NCBI GenBank assembly: GCA_010094025.1
Contig: ML991774.1
Coordinates: 684,821 to 748,820 of the forward strand
Length of the DNA: 64,000 nt
DNA from: Viridothelium virens
Lineage: Eukaryota > Ascomycota > Dothideomycetes > Trypetheliales > Trypetheliaceae
Reading direction: 5' to 3'
A model generated the notes under the pieces. That model made no database searches and was not told where the DNA came from. It worked only from the letters and a program-made list of their open reading frames with translations. Each line of letters opens with the position of its first letter. The first letter of the stretch is position 1. This document shows, one piece after another, positions 41,830 to 52,540 of the stretch. Both the position numbers and the translations under genes were made by a program.

Positions 41830-42455
41830 GTGGCCATCTTACAGATTGTCTTCCAAAACACCCCGCTAATGCCTCAAGCGCACAGTATGACCGCTTCTAA
41901 CGATGACTTGGAAAAATGCAGTCGGGCGCGGAAAATATTACGTTTGTGCTAGTGCATTGATATCCTTTTCAGATGTATTGAAAATTCCGTTCGTGAAGTT
42001 CAGAAATTAGTGAAATGGAAGTTGACTGGAGTTCTGAGGAAGAGTTGTTGAGGGTTCAGGACTAAAAACTGGACAACGCCAGATTGTACTCTAGCTTTGT
42101 AAAACGTTAGCCTCATTTGCAGAGGTATCTCTGAAGGTTTAAGACAGCCAGCCTGAGCCACCAGAACATGGGCTTATTTGTATATAACGGGAGAGTCTTC
42201 ACACAAGATGACAGACTCATCTTCAAGACTTGGCTTTTCAGAGCCTTGCCTTGAGACGTAATTTCTCAGCAGATGAAAGGGTGCCATGACGAGTAATTCG
42301 ATACGCTTCCGAGTCTGAAGTAGTGGATGGTCTAGATACTGGGAAGACATACACGAGTACCAAGCTCTATTCCAGCCCACAGGGAAAATTTGAGTCTTGA
42401 CCAAGCAAACGCCTAGCCGATGCAAGTATCGTAATCATTAAGCTCTGGGGACAAA
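41830..42455. other. Convergent intergenic region
   Basis: This lies between the GT90 stop and the Ubc6 stop. I see nothing supportable in it. Confidence 0.6.
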
Positions 42456-43451
42456 TCACAAGTATTTCCGCACGACCATCAGAACCAGAGCAAAAATGAC
42501 GCCCCAGATTGCTTTATCGAGCCAGTCGTCACTCGTTTGAGATCCCTGAACCGGCTGCGGTTGGGCTCTTGGAGCAACTGTACGTGTTGGCGTTAGTGTA
42601 GGTCGGGTGTTGACTGGCACAGGTGTACTCTGTGCTGGATTCGGAGCTGACTCTATCGGTATTGAACGAGCTGTGACACCTCGCGAAGACGAAGCAGACG
42701 TTTCTTGCGTACTCGGCGCAGAACGAGGTGTCTCAGCAGAGGTGCCTGCTGAAGTTGGCTCTGGCTGTGGTGCAGCCGAAGATTGCGCTGCGGGCTGTTG
42801 TTGTAGATCTTCCCGGTACGCCAGCTTCAATTCTTCAGGAACCTCTTCCTCCTTTAGCTTACCGGAGTCCTGTAACTGTCGGACGGCATCCTCTCGCTCT
42901 TTCATGATCTCGCCGTTGGTCATGCCACAACCGGCACACTTCCAAGCTGAACTGTCGGCCGCCATCTTTTTCCGCGCACTTTCAGAACTGTCCATACCAC
43001 CTAATTGACCGCTTGCGTTGGTGTCCATAAAGCTCCGTATCGCCACGAGAGCAGTGCGTAACCCCCAGGCCGGCTGCCATGACTCCTCATGGTGTCCACT
43101 GATGCTTAGACAAATCTCACGATTCACTTCGAATCGGCCAGTGGGAGTAAGGAAGCGGAAGGCGGGAGGGCGCAACGGGTATGCAGCAGGTAATTGTATC
43201 CGGCCATGGTAAATGCCGTTGGCGTATGGTGATGGTGCTGGAGGGCCGCGGAGGGTGAAGTGCCACTCAAAGAGATCGTTTTCCAGAGGCTCTGCGTGAT
43301 AATCTGGGGAGGGGTTGTTGGCGAGCTCTGAAGCCTCTTTCACTGCTTACCTGTTAGCGGATAGGGTTTCTAGACTATGCACCTGGACTCGAGCATTACA
43401 GATGCGCTTAATGGTGGGGTTCTTGGTATTGAACTGTCCGCGAGTCGACAT
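42456..43451 (-). CDS. UBC6: Tail-anchored ubiquitin-conjugating enzyme Ubc6
   Basis: An ER-membrane E2 for ER-associated degradation, working with Doa10. Two exons: 43451-43400 and 43342-42456, intron 57 bp (GTAATG...CTAAC...GCAG). The small first exon encodes MSTRGQFNTKNPTIKRI, and the join gives TIKRILKEASELANNPSPDY, a family block. The protein is 312 residues. The UBC fold has HFTLRGPP, YHGRIQLPAAYPLRPPAFRF and the catalytic cysteine in NREICLSISGHH (about residue 95); the usual HPN motif is replaced, as in other Ubc6/UBE2J proteins. A low-complexity Pro/Ser/Thr linker leads to the C-terminal anchor IWGVIFALVLMVVRKYL. Two adjacent acceptors (CAG and GCAG) exist 8 nt apart; only the second keeps frame. 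Confidence 0.95.
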
Positions 43452-43887
43452 GATGAAAAGGAAGCGAAAGAGACGAACGCCAGTGGAGGAAGCCCCAGCT
43501 TCAAGTCTACACAAGGACCCGCTATGTGAGAATAAATCAGCGTGACTTCGGAGTTTAGAGGAGAGACGTCGAGGACAGTTCCCAGGATGCGCGGCTAGGT
43601 TAGGTTAGGTACAAGGAATGCCACGTGGTAAGTTGAATGAGTTGGATAGGTAAGGTACCCTAATTAAGGCACTCCGTCATTCCCTCCTCAAAGCACGGCG
43701 GACGAGAAAAAGCCTCCGCCAAGTTTATTTCCTGATACCTGCTCTCTGATTGCTAATCTATATGCAATTGGATCATATGGATTCACCTGGCATGACTGTG
43801 CTCCAGACTTTGCGTCCTATGTCTCAACTCTTCTTGGCAACCATGTATATAGGTTATGGAAAGTCATAATGGCTTGGCAAAAATGCT
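43452..43887. other. Intergenic region upstream of UBC6
   Basis: Ubc6 promoter side and 3' flank of the helicase gene. Three TTAGGT units occur near 43594-43610 and are too short to call a telomere-like repeat. Confidence 0.5.
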
Positions 43888-46800
43888 TCACTGGTCAAGA
43901 CCGTTGAGCTCTACTAGTCGTCTTACCGTATCGATGACCTTATTCCCCTCTAAACCAAGCGCGGGATCATCGATCTTCTTCGCTAATATTTCGTCGAGCA
44001 TGAGACGCAATCTCGATACCAGCACTCCAATACGCGCCCAGCCCCGTAGTCGCAGCCACCCATCGATGACCAGTCCTCGCCCCAGGGTATCTAGCTGGAT
44101 TGAACCAGAGAACAACAGTAAAGAATACGCATTAAACGGGGTCAGTTCTCGGATGAAGACTTTGCTTGTCGCCATCTTTGAGAAATAACTCATGAATGTC
44201 GATGATCCTGGAAAAGCCTGTGCATTAAAGACGGTCGAGCTCGGGTGCACAAAAACTCGGCCATTCTCCTGGTTGAAGTATTTGATCGCTCGCGCTTCAG
44301 GATCCAGCTCCACCGCCCCCGACATCGAAGCCGCAAACTTCTTGTCTGGAAACTCAATGCGTGCGATTTGCGGATTGAATGCTCCAGCCACAATCGTTCG
44401 TAGGAGTGCGTTGTTCCCGTTTTGGCTGTTGTAGGTCTTAGTAGTTTCTGCACGTGAACTCTGATAGTTGGCAGGGATAAAACCCGCGTCCTTGAGCGAT
44501 GACAGGTGTTGAATGCGGTTGCTTGTGATATCAAACAGCGTCTGAGAGGACAGGAAATTATCACCGCACCAAATTTTCACCGCGTGGGGAGTCAGACTCT
44601 GTCGCTGCTCAGACCAGCCTTCGTACGCCCTCAAGTCACACAATAGATCGCCTTGCCCGTTACCAAACGAGGACCGAGCTGATTTTGACTCCTCACGTTT
44701 GCTTTGTGGTGAGACAAAGGGACTCTTGACGGTCAAAATAGCAGCGATTGTAAGGCATGCTTCCAAACAGCTGAAGATGGCTCCGTAGACGAGCAGCTTG
44801 CCGCATCTCAGGTCCGCTGGGATCATCGCGAGGTGTCTTCCTAGAGCCGTCAATTCCTGACCATCTAAAGCGCTCATCCGCTCAAGAACATCAAGAGCAT
44901 TCTCAACAGCCAGGCTTGATGGGGGGGTCAGAGCGCTTGCTAAGAATGAAGGCACGTTGCTAATTCCCATGGCTTTGACTGACAGACAGAGCTGCTCCAG
45001 TGGAACTCTCTTGATCTCCGGCTCGGGGCGCTCGGCCATTTTGTTCATCTCCGCACTCTGAGTATACAGTTTGTAGCACTTGCCCGCCCGCACTCTGCCA
45101 GCTCTTCCGCGACGTTGTTTGCAGGCTGCGCGTGACGCCCAAACCTCTTCAAGCTTCACCATGTTATTTTCGGGGTCGAAGATTGTTTCTTTGACACGGC
45201 CGGCATCAATCACGGCAACCACATCCTCGATAGTGATGGAAGTCTCCGCTACGTTGGTGGCTGCGATCACCTTTCTCTTGCCCCGTGGTGGCGGTGGGAA
45301 TACTTGGCGTTGCTCAGAAGACTGTAGCGAGGCATGAAGCGGTAAGGCAGTAAGATTGGGTATTCCCCGAAGCACTTGCAGTGTCTTGTCAATCTCAGCT
45401 GTGCCAGGTAAGAAGATGAGAATGGCACCATCTTTCCCTGCCAATTCTCTGTCAATGTGCACGACAGTCTGTCCAATGAGCTCGTAGTTGATTGCCATTC
45501 CGATGCTACGCAAGGTCCCGGAGAGCGAAGTCTGATTCTTGTTAGTACCTTCAATGGCTTCTTGCGAATAGCCGCTAAAGCCTGTCATGCGAACGACATC
45601 ATCTAGATAGTGATCATGGACTGGATGGGTCCTGCCTTCAATCTCAACTCTACCCACAGAAACTGTAGGCCGGAAGTAATTCTCGAAGATTTCAGCGTCA
45701 AGTGTAGCACTCATGAGAATGACTTTTAGCTCTTTTCGTTTTGCCAGTACGTCTCGCAATAGAATCAACAGGAAGTCGGTGTCTAAGCTTCTCTCGTGGA
45801 CTTCGTCAACAACTACATGACTAACATTCGCCAATGCATCAACAACGTCGTCTGTTCGGCCCCCTGAGGTTTGCAAACGGCGCAGGAGCACACCTGTAGT
45901 AACAAACGTGATGCGCGTACGGCCTTGAGTCATTCGTGATTCCCCTCGGATAGAGTACCCAACCTCGTCTCCAACCTTCGAGCAGCGCTCATTGGCAACT
46001 CGATCAGCTAAACCAAGGGCTGATATTCGACGAGGCTGGGTACATATGATATTGGCTGCGCCTCCAAGCTTTCGTTTGATCATATCATCGAGAATAAACT
46101 GGACGGACTGAGTCGATTTGCCAGACCCCGTCTCGCCGGAAATGATGACGACCTGATTGGCACTAACAGTATTGACTATCGCCTCTTGCATTTTCCACGC
46201 TGGCAATGACTGTCTCACCCGCAGCATTTGTTGCCCAGCAGGTATATTCTGCTTCGATTGCCATTCCTGGAGTACGATTTGGCTCAATGTGGTGTCTGGC
46301 GTCCAATCGATTGGCTTGGGCTTGCGATGATGTCCAGAATATCCACGAGCATCACCATCGAGCCCTTCAATCTTTGAAGTTGCCGATGGCTTAGTAGCAA
46401 TTTCACTTAGCCTTCCAGGGTTTTCAGTAATTCGAGGTATCTCTTGTTCAAGCCAGTCCACAATATTGAAAAGCATCTGCTCACCAAGAAAATTGGCTCG
46501 AGCATGCTCTACTGCTTGTTTCGTAATGCTCAAACGGATATAGGCAGGAATCTTGGCCTCTAGAGATATAATTGGTAACTTGTTAGGATATCCCACTGAA
46601 GGTCTGCGGACGCGCAGAGTGAACGTTTGGTCAAGTGTCTGGTGCACTTCTAACTGGATATTGCAGCCTTCATATTCAGCACTATTCTCCGGATCGGTGT
46701 ATCTGTCTCCAAGAATTGATTTAAGCACATCCTGCTCTTCTTTCCAGATTTGGAGCGAATCGGGTTGATGAGGAATGATGCTCTTGTCATTTGAATTCCG

Positions 46801-48122
46801 ACCCAAATCTTGCTCATTAGTTGTGCCTCCCTTCACCAGCGCTTCTTGTAGAGCTTGGGCGGCAAGAAGCTCGTCGCCATTGTGATCGTCAAGCACTTCT
46901 TCACAGACTTCGGATGTATATCCCGCTACCGAGAGCCTTTTGATCTTTGCTTCTCTCTTCAAATCTCCAGTGGCCATCGATACACCAGCGACATAGTTTT
47001 CTGGCAAAGCCCACGCAGGTGAGTCGTCTTCTGGAACATGAATAAGAAGCCACTCCAGAACCTCCTCCCGATCTTTACATATCTTTGTGGCCTCTTCAAC
47101 ATGACTACGACGGAACCCTAGCCCGGTCACCTCCTCGATGAGTTTTGATTGCTCAATGCCAGAAAGAGATACTTGGTGTGGATTCCATGCTCCATATCGC
47201 CGTACAAGGCTTTCGACCTGGGTCCGCGTCTTCCTGCCCATTTCGACTCTCACTGCTCTCGTCCAGCCCTTGAGATTGGCACCACTACTTGACTTGGTGT
47301 TCACATCGCCCGGATTGGAACCTGAAAAGCCGGGCTGCTTAGAGTCCTGATCTCTGCGTTTCTGGATATCTTGCCGCCGTTTCTCAGCGGCCGCCGCTGC
47401 TTCTTCTCTCTCCTTCTTTGCCATGAATGGGTCAGCCTCATATTTCCAACCACCTCCGGCGCTCTGATCTTCCTTCATCAAATCTGTAAATGTACCCTTC
47501 CATAAATCACGGTATTTGGGTGGCATTGACATATGTAGGCTCCGCATGTTGCCTACGCGAAAGAGAGCATAGGCGGCGGCAAAATGCCTGGCCTCCACAG
47601 CAGTGGGTTGTGTGGAGAGCTCTTGATGAGGAGGAGGGAGCTGGAAAGGCGCTAATGTAGTCACCTCTCTGGTCTTAGGGTTCTCCGTTTTCAGGATGAC
47701 CGACGACCTAAAGCCCTCCTTTACTTTTGTCTTGAAAAAGTTTTAATAACAAAAGTTGCAATTCAAAAGAGCCAATATCTTACCATTGTATATTCAGGTT
47801 TGTGCCATTTTTGTTTCTGACAATGCTCCGATAGCAAGGTTACAGGTAATTTGCCCGTCCATGACGCTCCTCCGATAAGAGTTCGTGTGTCGGGCTTTTT
47901 GGCCGCATCGTCCTGGTTCGACGGATTTGAGGATTCTTTGCTCTTGCCTTTCACATTGGCGGAGTTCTCCGCTGCTGATGGAGTTTCGGATTTCTTGCCC
48001 TTCTTTTGTTCGCTCTTTGAATTTGAGAAGACGATGTAGCTTGTATCTTCATCGGTTGACGCTGTTGTCGAACGCTTTTTGCCTTTGGCCGGGCCTCGAG
48101 GGGGATGGGGGTTTTTGGGCAT
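43888..48122 (-). CDS. DEAH-box RNA helicase of the DHX57/YLR419W type
   Basis: An ATP-dependent RNA helicase (DExH, Ski2-like processing not implied). Two exons: 48122-47784 and 47730-43888; the 53-bp intron ends TCAAG. The join gives KWHKPEYTMTKVKEGFRSSV. The protein is 1393 residues. Order: basic, low-complexity N-terminus; a UBA-like helical region (residues about 290-400, KIKRLSVAGYTSEVCEEVLD); an RWD-type domain (about 440-560, with LPIISLEAKIPAYIRL); the helicase core with motif I GETGSGKSTQ (about 643), motif II DEVHER (about 755), SATLDAE, and motif VI QRRGRAGR (about 983). Then come the HA2/ratchet and OB-fold regions (FNAYSLLLFSGSI). The RWD plus UBA combination identifies the DHX57-like subgroup, whose exact role is not settled. 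It is head-to-head with aprataxin, 448 bp apart. Confidence 0.9.
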
Positions 48123-48570
48123 ATTGCCGTGAGAGGATCGGATGTGTTAGTGTTCGAATGCGAGTCCATGAGAAAACTTTGGTTCAGAGGTACTGGTTGC
48201 GAGCATGCAAATTCCTGGTGCCACGCCATGGTCAAATGTTTTGCAGTACATAAGGTATATAGAGGTACACCGTCATTGACGGACCCTGGTTCCGGCGTGC
48301 GAGAGCGGGTAGGGCTGAAATAAATTTCCCTGGCCTGCACCTGCCCGTCCCGTATTTATCTACGTCACTGTCATCCAAACACCCAAACTTCATTTATGTA
48401 TGAAAGAGACAGCGATGGCAACGCCGTTTTCTAGCGAATTGCTATCACAGATACATGACCGCACATTGGATCAAGGCTTACACAAATTGTTTGATGCGCC
48501 GTTCGGTAGATAGTATAGGCTGATATGGAAGCTCACTGGCTCCGTACAGCTTCACCCATAGCAGCCAGAT
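48123..48570. other. Divergent promoter region, helicase / HNT3
   Basis: A 448-bp interval between the two divergent starts. No specific motif was recognised. Confidence 0.55.
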
Positions 48571-49510
48571 ATGGCAGTGTCACCCAAGGAGAGCGCTGAA
48601 GATGGCATTACAGAGGAGGAAATGGCCGCCACATCCACATCTCTTTCAAGGCCAGAGCAGTCCTCGTCTAATCTGGGAAAACCAAACGCTTGTAGGAAAA
48701 AGCCGTTTTACTTCTAATCCTAGTGACCATGCTAACCCGCTTTGCGCCTACGCAGTCGCGGAACTCATGTCGCGCAAGCCCAAACCTGTGACGGATACAT
48801 CAAACAAACCTCAGAAGTCTGCGAGCCGTTTCATAGCTGGCCGTGATCGAGATGGTCTCGCTGCCTACACCAAAGACCCCGCTGCCTTCCCACCTACCGT
48901 TGTCCTCCATGCCGATGACAACTGGGTCGTAATCCATGACATGTTTCCCAAAGCAATAGTACATCTCCTTCTCCTTCCTCGGAATCCTGCAATCAACTCC
49001 CAACACCCCTTCGATGCCCTTTTCGACCCCGACTTTCTTGCTTCTGCTAAAGCCGAAGCGTCAAAATGGCGTAATTTCGCGGCAAGCGAGCTCCGCCATC
49101 TCTTTGGGTCCGAATCAGCTATGGAATCCACGCGGCGAGCAGCGCTGGAGGCGGAGGAGCTGCCTTCAGACGGGGCTTCCCTCCCTCCGGGGCGAGACTG
49201 GGCACAAGAAGTCAGAGTGGGCATCCATGCTCACCCGTCGATGAATCATTTGCACATCCATGTCATATCGCAAGATATGTACAGTGAAAAGATGAAGCAC
49301 CGGAAACACTATAATAGCTTCAAGACGCCGTTCTTCGTCGACATCGACGAATTTCCTCTTGCGGACGATGATAAGAGAAGGCATCCGGGAAGGGAAGGGT
49401 ACCTACAATCGGATTTGAAGTGCTGGCGGTGTGGGAAGAATTTCGGGAATGCTTTTGCACGATTGAAGGACCATATAGCTGAGGAGTTTGTGGAGTGGAA
49501 AAAGGAATGA
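48571..49510 (+). CDS. HNT3: Aprataxin-like DNA deadenylylase Hnt3
   Basis: It removes AMP from 5' ends of abortive ligation products during DNA repair. Two exons: 48571-48691 and 48756-49510, intron 64 bp (GTAGGA...GCTAACC...GCAG), 291 residues. The first exon gives a disordered acidic leader (MAVSPKESAEDGITEEEMAA), and the join reads GKPNAFAELMSRKP. The HIT domain runs from residue 60 or so with VVLHADDNWVVIHDMFPKA and the histidine triad NHLHIHVIS. The C-terminus holds the aprataxin zinc finger (CWRCGKNFGNAFARLKDHIAEE: C-x2-C...H-x3-E), the C2HE type. The frame also stays open across the intron from another start at 48602, but that reading breaks up the leader and lacks the family join. 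No FHA domain, as usual in fungi. Confidence 0.9.
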
Positions 49511-49894
49511 ATGACATGACCACCTTATCCTTGTTGACACCAGTTACCTACCTTATCGCGGCGTGAATATGGGCCAATAAGGCCATAACAGCATTCTATT
49601 GATTATCAGTCGAAGAGCCCCCCAACCGCGATAAGGTACTGTATGGTGAAAGTAACAGGATCACCGAGCGTTACGCGCTGCATGAATCCTACCAAAATTA
49701 CGAGAACATACCAGCGGACAGAACTATTGGGGCAAGCCTCATTAGGATATGACTAAATTTAAGCAAAGTGCAGTTTAATTGCTGATATCTCATTTCTCCT
49801 ATTTCTTAAAAAGCATCTCAAATACACCTACAGCCCGAAATTCCATTGGGGGTCTCCTCAACCCGGATTTGGCATTCAATTTCTCTTCTCCCTT
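49511..49894. other. Intergenic region with MITE remnant
   Basis: Short interval between convergent Hnt3 and the CCCH gene. It holds the small palindromic element at 49549-49638 and nothing else I can support. Confidence 0.6.
49549..49638 (+). mobile_element. Short deleted copy of a foldback/MITE element
   Basis: The tips form an inverted repeat of about 13 bp (TACCTTATCGCGG at the left, its complement at the right), and a small palindrome lies inside (TATGGGCCAATAAGGCCATA). From about 49566 onward it can be aligned to the right half of the element at 52141-52360: 'gggccaataaggccataacag', 'cattctattgattatcagtcgaagagcccccc' and the tip follow the same order with scattered differences. It looks like an internally deleted, older copy. 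Confidence 0.65.
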
Positions 49895-51790
49895 TTAAGT
49901 TGCCTTGCTCCCCGCAAAAGGTTGAGTGTCAAAATGGTGTAAATTCGGAGGGAATTTACAGTACTCCTGAAAGACACACAGACGAAGTCCCTTCATAGTC
50001 GACGGCAGTGGGCAATGATGTCCATAGATGCACTTGGGATCTGCACATGCGGGGCCTCGAACGCAGGGATGATCAATCCTTGCGCGTAGCTTCAAGGTCT
50101 GCATCTCTGCTTCAGTAGGATTGTAGTCGTGTCTCTTGGTGCATTTCTCGCCGAGGGGGCAGTCGTTGCGGAGGTAGTGAGTGTAGCAGAGCCCGAGATT
50201 ACGGACCCGGATGGACTCGTGCTTCTCCCATTTAGGAAGCTCGGAATCAATGCGCTGCCCTTTTCGATTGCGTGGGATGTAATCTAGATCCAACCTAATT
50301 TCCGGTTCTGGAGTTTGAGGTAAGCTGACTGGCTTCTGTGCAGGCCCAGCCGATGTTTGTGATTCTGTTCGTAGAGAAGAGGTCTGCGGGTCTTCAGTAA
50401 ATGGTGTGGCTGGACCAGTTAGCTGCATTTCTGACATCTGTGACCCGGGAGGCGTGGTTTGCTGCTAGGCCACAGAGCAAAAACTCTGTTCTGATTTTGG
50501 TTGTAGAGCAGAGGTCTGCTGGTCTTCAGCAATTGGTGTGGCTGGACCAGTTACCTGCATTTCTGACAGCTGCGACCCGGGAGGCGTGGTTTGCCGCGAG
50601 GCCACAGAGCAAAAGCTCTGTTCTGATTCTGATGACTCCTTGCTGATGAATTGTGCTGGGGGTGTCTTACTTTTGCTAGCCACTCGACTAACGTAAGGCG
50701 TAGACAGATTCGATATTGTCGAGGTTCGGAACAAGTCTCCTAGTTGGGTCGTTGCAAAAGGCACTCCAGCCCAAGTCCGTTCCGATGGAGCTTCTACTAA
50801 TGTTACTCTGTGCTGCATGTTTTGCTCTCCGATGCGTTCCAGCATTTGGACGTAGGCAGCGGTGCGGGGGCCACCGAAAAAGATTCCGCGACAGTGGGTA
50901 TTGTGGAGGTGCAAATTGAGAAGCTCTAAACCGGTTCTATGTTAGTTTCTACATGTCCCAGAAGGGTTCTGCGAACAGCACATACCAGGTATCTTGTCAT
51001 CAGCGCCAAACCAAACAGATCCAGTATCAATCATATCAAATAGCTTGTTGCCCCTCATCAAGCCTTGGCAAAATTCAACAAATCGGAGGATTGAGGGACT
51101 GATACGATTTCGGAGTAGCCAGCTCCCAAGATTGTCCATCCTGCCATAGAACCGAGCAAGAACTGTGCATTCGGATGGCAGATCAGTGAACACGCTTTGG
51201 GCATATTCAAGGACTCTATCGTGCAAGTCATTAGCAGCCCGGAGGCCACCGCTGTCTCCTTCGCGCAGAAAGTCGTTTGAGAACTGCACTGGTATTAGCT
51301 AGAGGTTCTCCAGGGAAGCTTCTTTGTGAAAGGGGATTTATTTGTAGCCTTCGCCAGATCCTCGTAGGGGATGACTCACGAGTAACCCATCGAGGTCGAT
51401 GAGAACCAAAACAAAAGGAGCAAGTTTCTGTGAGGATTAGCTTTGAGTTAATGGAGTACTTTTGGGAAAGTCTTACCAGGCGACTTTGTAATTCACTAAT
51501 GTGCGCCTTCAGACCTTTCTCCCTATCTTCAGCGCTTTGAAGTAGGTATTTGCGTTCTTCTTCACGTTGCTCTCCGTCCTGTTTATGAATTTGACTCAGA
51601 TATTCGTATCGAGCAAAAAGCTCCTAATAGGGACGTTAGTCTAAGAATGGTGGCGAATGGTTTTGTAGGCTACCTCAATGAGAAGGTCTTTCTGCTCCTC
51701 GATGGTCTTGATCTGGTGGTAACGGCCGCGAAGAGCCGTGATCGTGCCATCATCGACTCTCTTGGAAACGGCCTCCATATTCAAGGCCAT
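49895..51790 (-). CDS. CCCH zinc-finger protein with N-terminal DUF7923-type domain
   Basis: A probable RNA-binding protein. Proposed exons: 51790-51674, 51623-51477, 51427-51380, 51283-50986, 50925-50555 and 50464-49895 (516 residues). The first five exons are joined by clear introns of 50, 49, 96 and 60 bp. The N-terminus has a coiled coil (to about residue 88), then an alpha/beta domain (LAPFVLVLIDLDGLLFSNDF... GIFFGGPRTAAYVQML). The C-terminus has a perfect C-x8-C-x5-C-x3-H finger (starting LCYTHYLRND) and a second C-x5-C-x4-C-x3-H one. The last junction is inferred. The gene carries a 132-bp tandem duplication, and a TAG at 50467-50465 interrupts the frame. A CAG/GTAACT donor in one copy and that TAG as acceptor in the other define a 90-bp in-frame intron that removes it. 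The alternative is a truncated gene lacking its fingers. Confidence 0.75.
50361..50624 (-). repeat. 132-bp direct tandem duplication inside the CCCH gene
   Basis: Two copies, about 50361-50492 and 50493-50624, period 132 bp (44 codons). They encode near-identical stretches (SEQSFCSVA.QTTPPGSQ.SEMQ.TGPATP). They differ at scattered sites, among them the ones that create a GTAACT donor in one copy and a TAG acceptor/stop in the other. Confidence 0.9.
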
Positions 51791-52140
51791 TTTTCGTACT
51801 GAAAGTGAAGGTGAAGGTGAATGTAGAAGTGAAGATGGCGTTGGGGCGTTGAGAGAGTTTTTATAGTTCGAAGGGTGTGTAGTGAGAAGAAGGCACCCAT
51901 GCCGTGTTCCTACAGATCATCGGTTCAACTCCCCACGTGTGATATTGCGGGCGTCTAGAGTCATTGGGTTCCAGAAACGTCTCCATCGCGGGCATGCCAG
52001 CGCGGATGGAGACTATCCAGCGGACACGCAACTCTGATGGAGAGCAGAAGGACAATCTGGATGCCTTGTGTATATAGAATAACGAAGGATCTGAAACGAT
52101 GTCAATGGGCCAGCACAATTTTCTTCGTCCCTTAATCTCG
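51791..52140. other. Promoter region of the CCCH gene
   Basis: 350 bp upstream of the start, bordered by a foldback element. No other motif was recognised. Confidence 0.5.
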
Positions 52141-52360
52141 TACGGAGTACCTTAGGTACCATGCGGCGGCTGGGGGGTTCCTCAACTGGTAATTAATACA
52201 ATGTTACCTCAGTTTAACTGTTATGACCATGTTGGCCCAGGTTAAGGCGGTGTTAACATGGACCAACAAGGTCAAAATAGTAAAGTCGAAATAACATTGT
52301 ATTAATTACCAGTCGAGGAACCCCCCACCCGCGGTAACGTAGTTTAAACATTACTCCGTA
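52141..52360. mobile_element. Foldback/MITE DNA element with long terminal inverted repeats
   Basis: A 220-bp near-complete palindrome. It begins TACGGAGTA and ends TACTCCGTA. The best-matching arms are 35 bp each (52172-52206 and 52292-52326), starting with a run of G then TTCCTC and differing at one site. Matching weakens but continues both outward and toward the centre. It has no coding capacity. The right half resembles the short copy at 49549-49638. The superfamily cannot be fixed without the target-site duplication or an autonomous partner. Confidence 0.8.
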
Positions 52361-52540
52361 AGGGATGCTCGAGGTCGTTTCCAACCCGGCTAGCTTCCGC
52401 TCAAGCCTCCAAGCGGTTTGTCCCAGCCACCTGTCTCTCACGACTCCAGAGCATCCTCATTTTCCTTCCTTCCTCGTGTCGTGGGGGTTTTTCATCTAAA
52501 CTCTCTTTGTCGAGCCTACGGGGCTGTATCATTGGCCGTG
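52361..52540. other. IRC22 promoter-proximal region
   Basis: Only 180 bp separate the foldback element from the Irc22 start, so the element sits in or next to that promoter. Nothing else was recognised. Confidence 0.5.

Noticed and set aside
43594-43610. Three TTAGGT units resembling telomere repeat
   Set aside because: Too short and not TTAGGG; surrounded by ordinary genes.
51900-51960. Second T-loop-like word (GGTTCAACTCC)
   Set aside because: No cloverleaf could be drawn.
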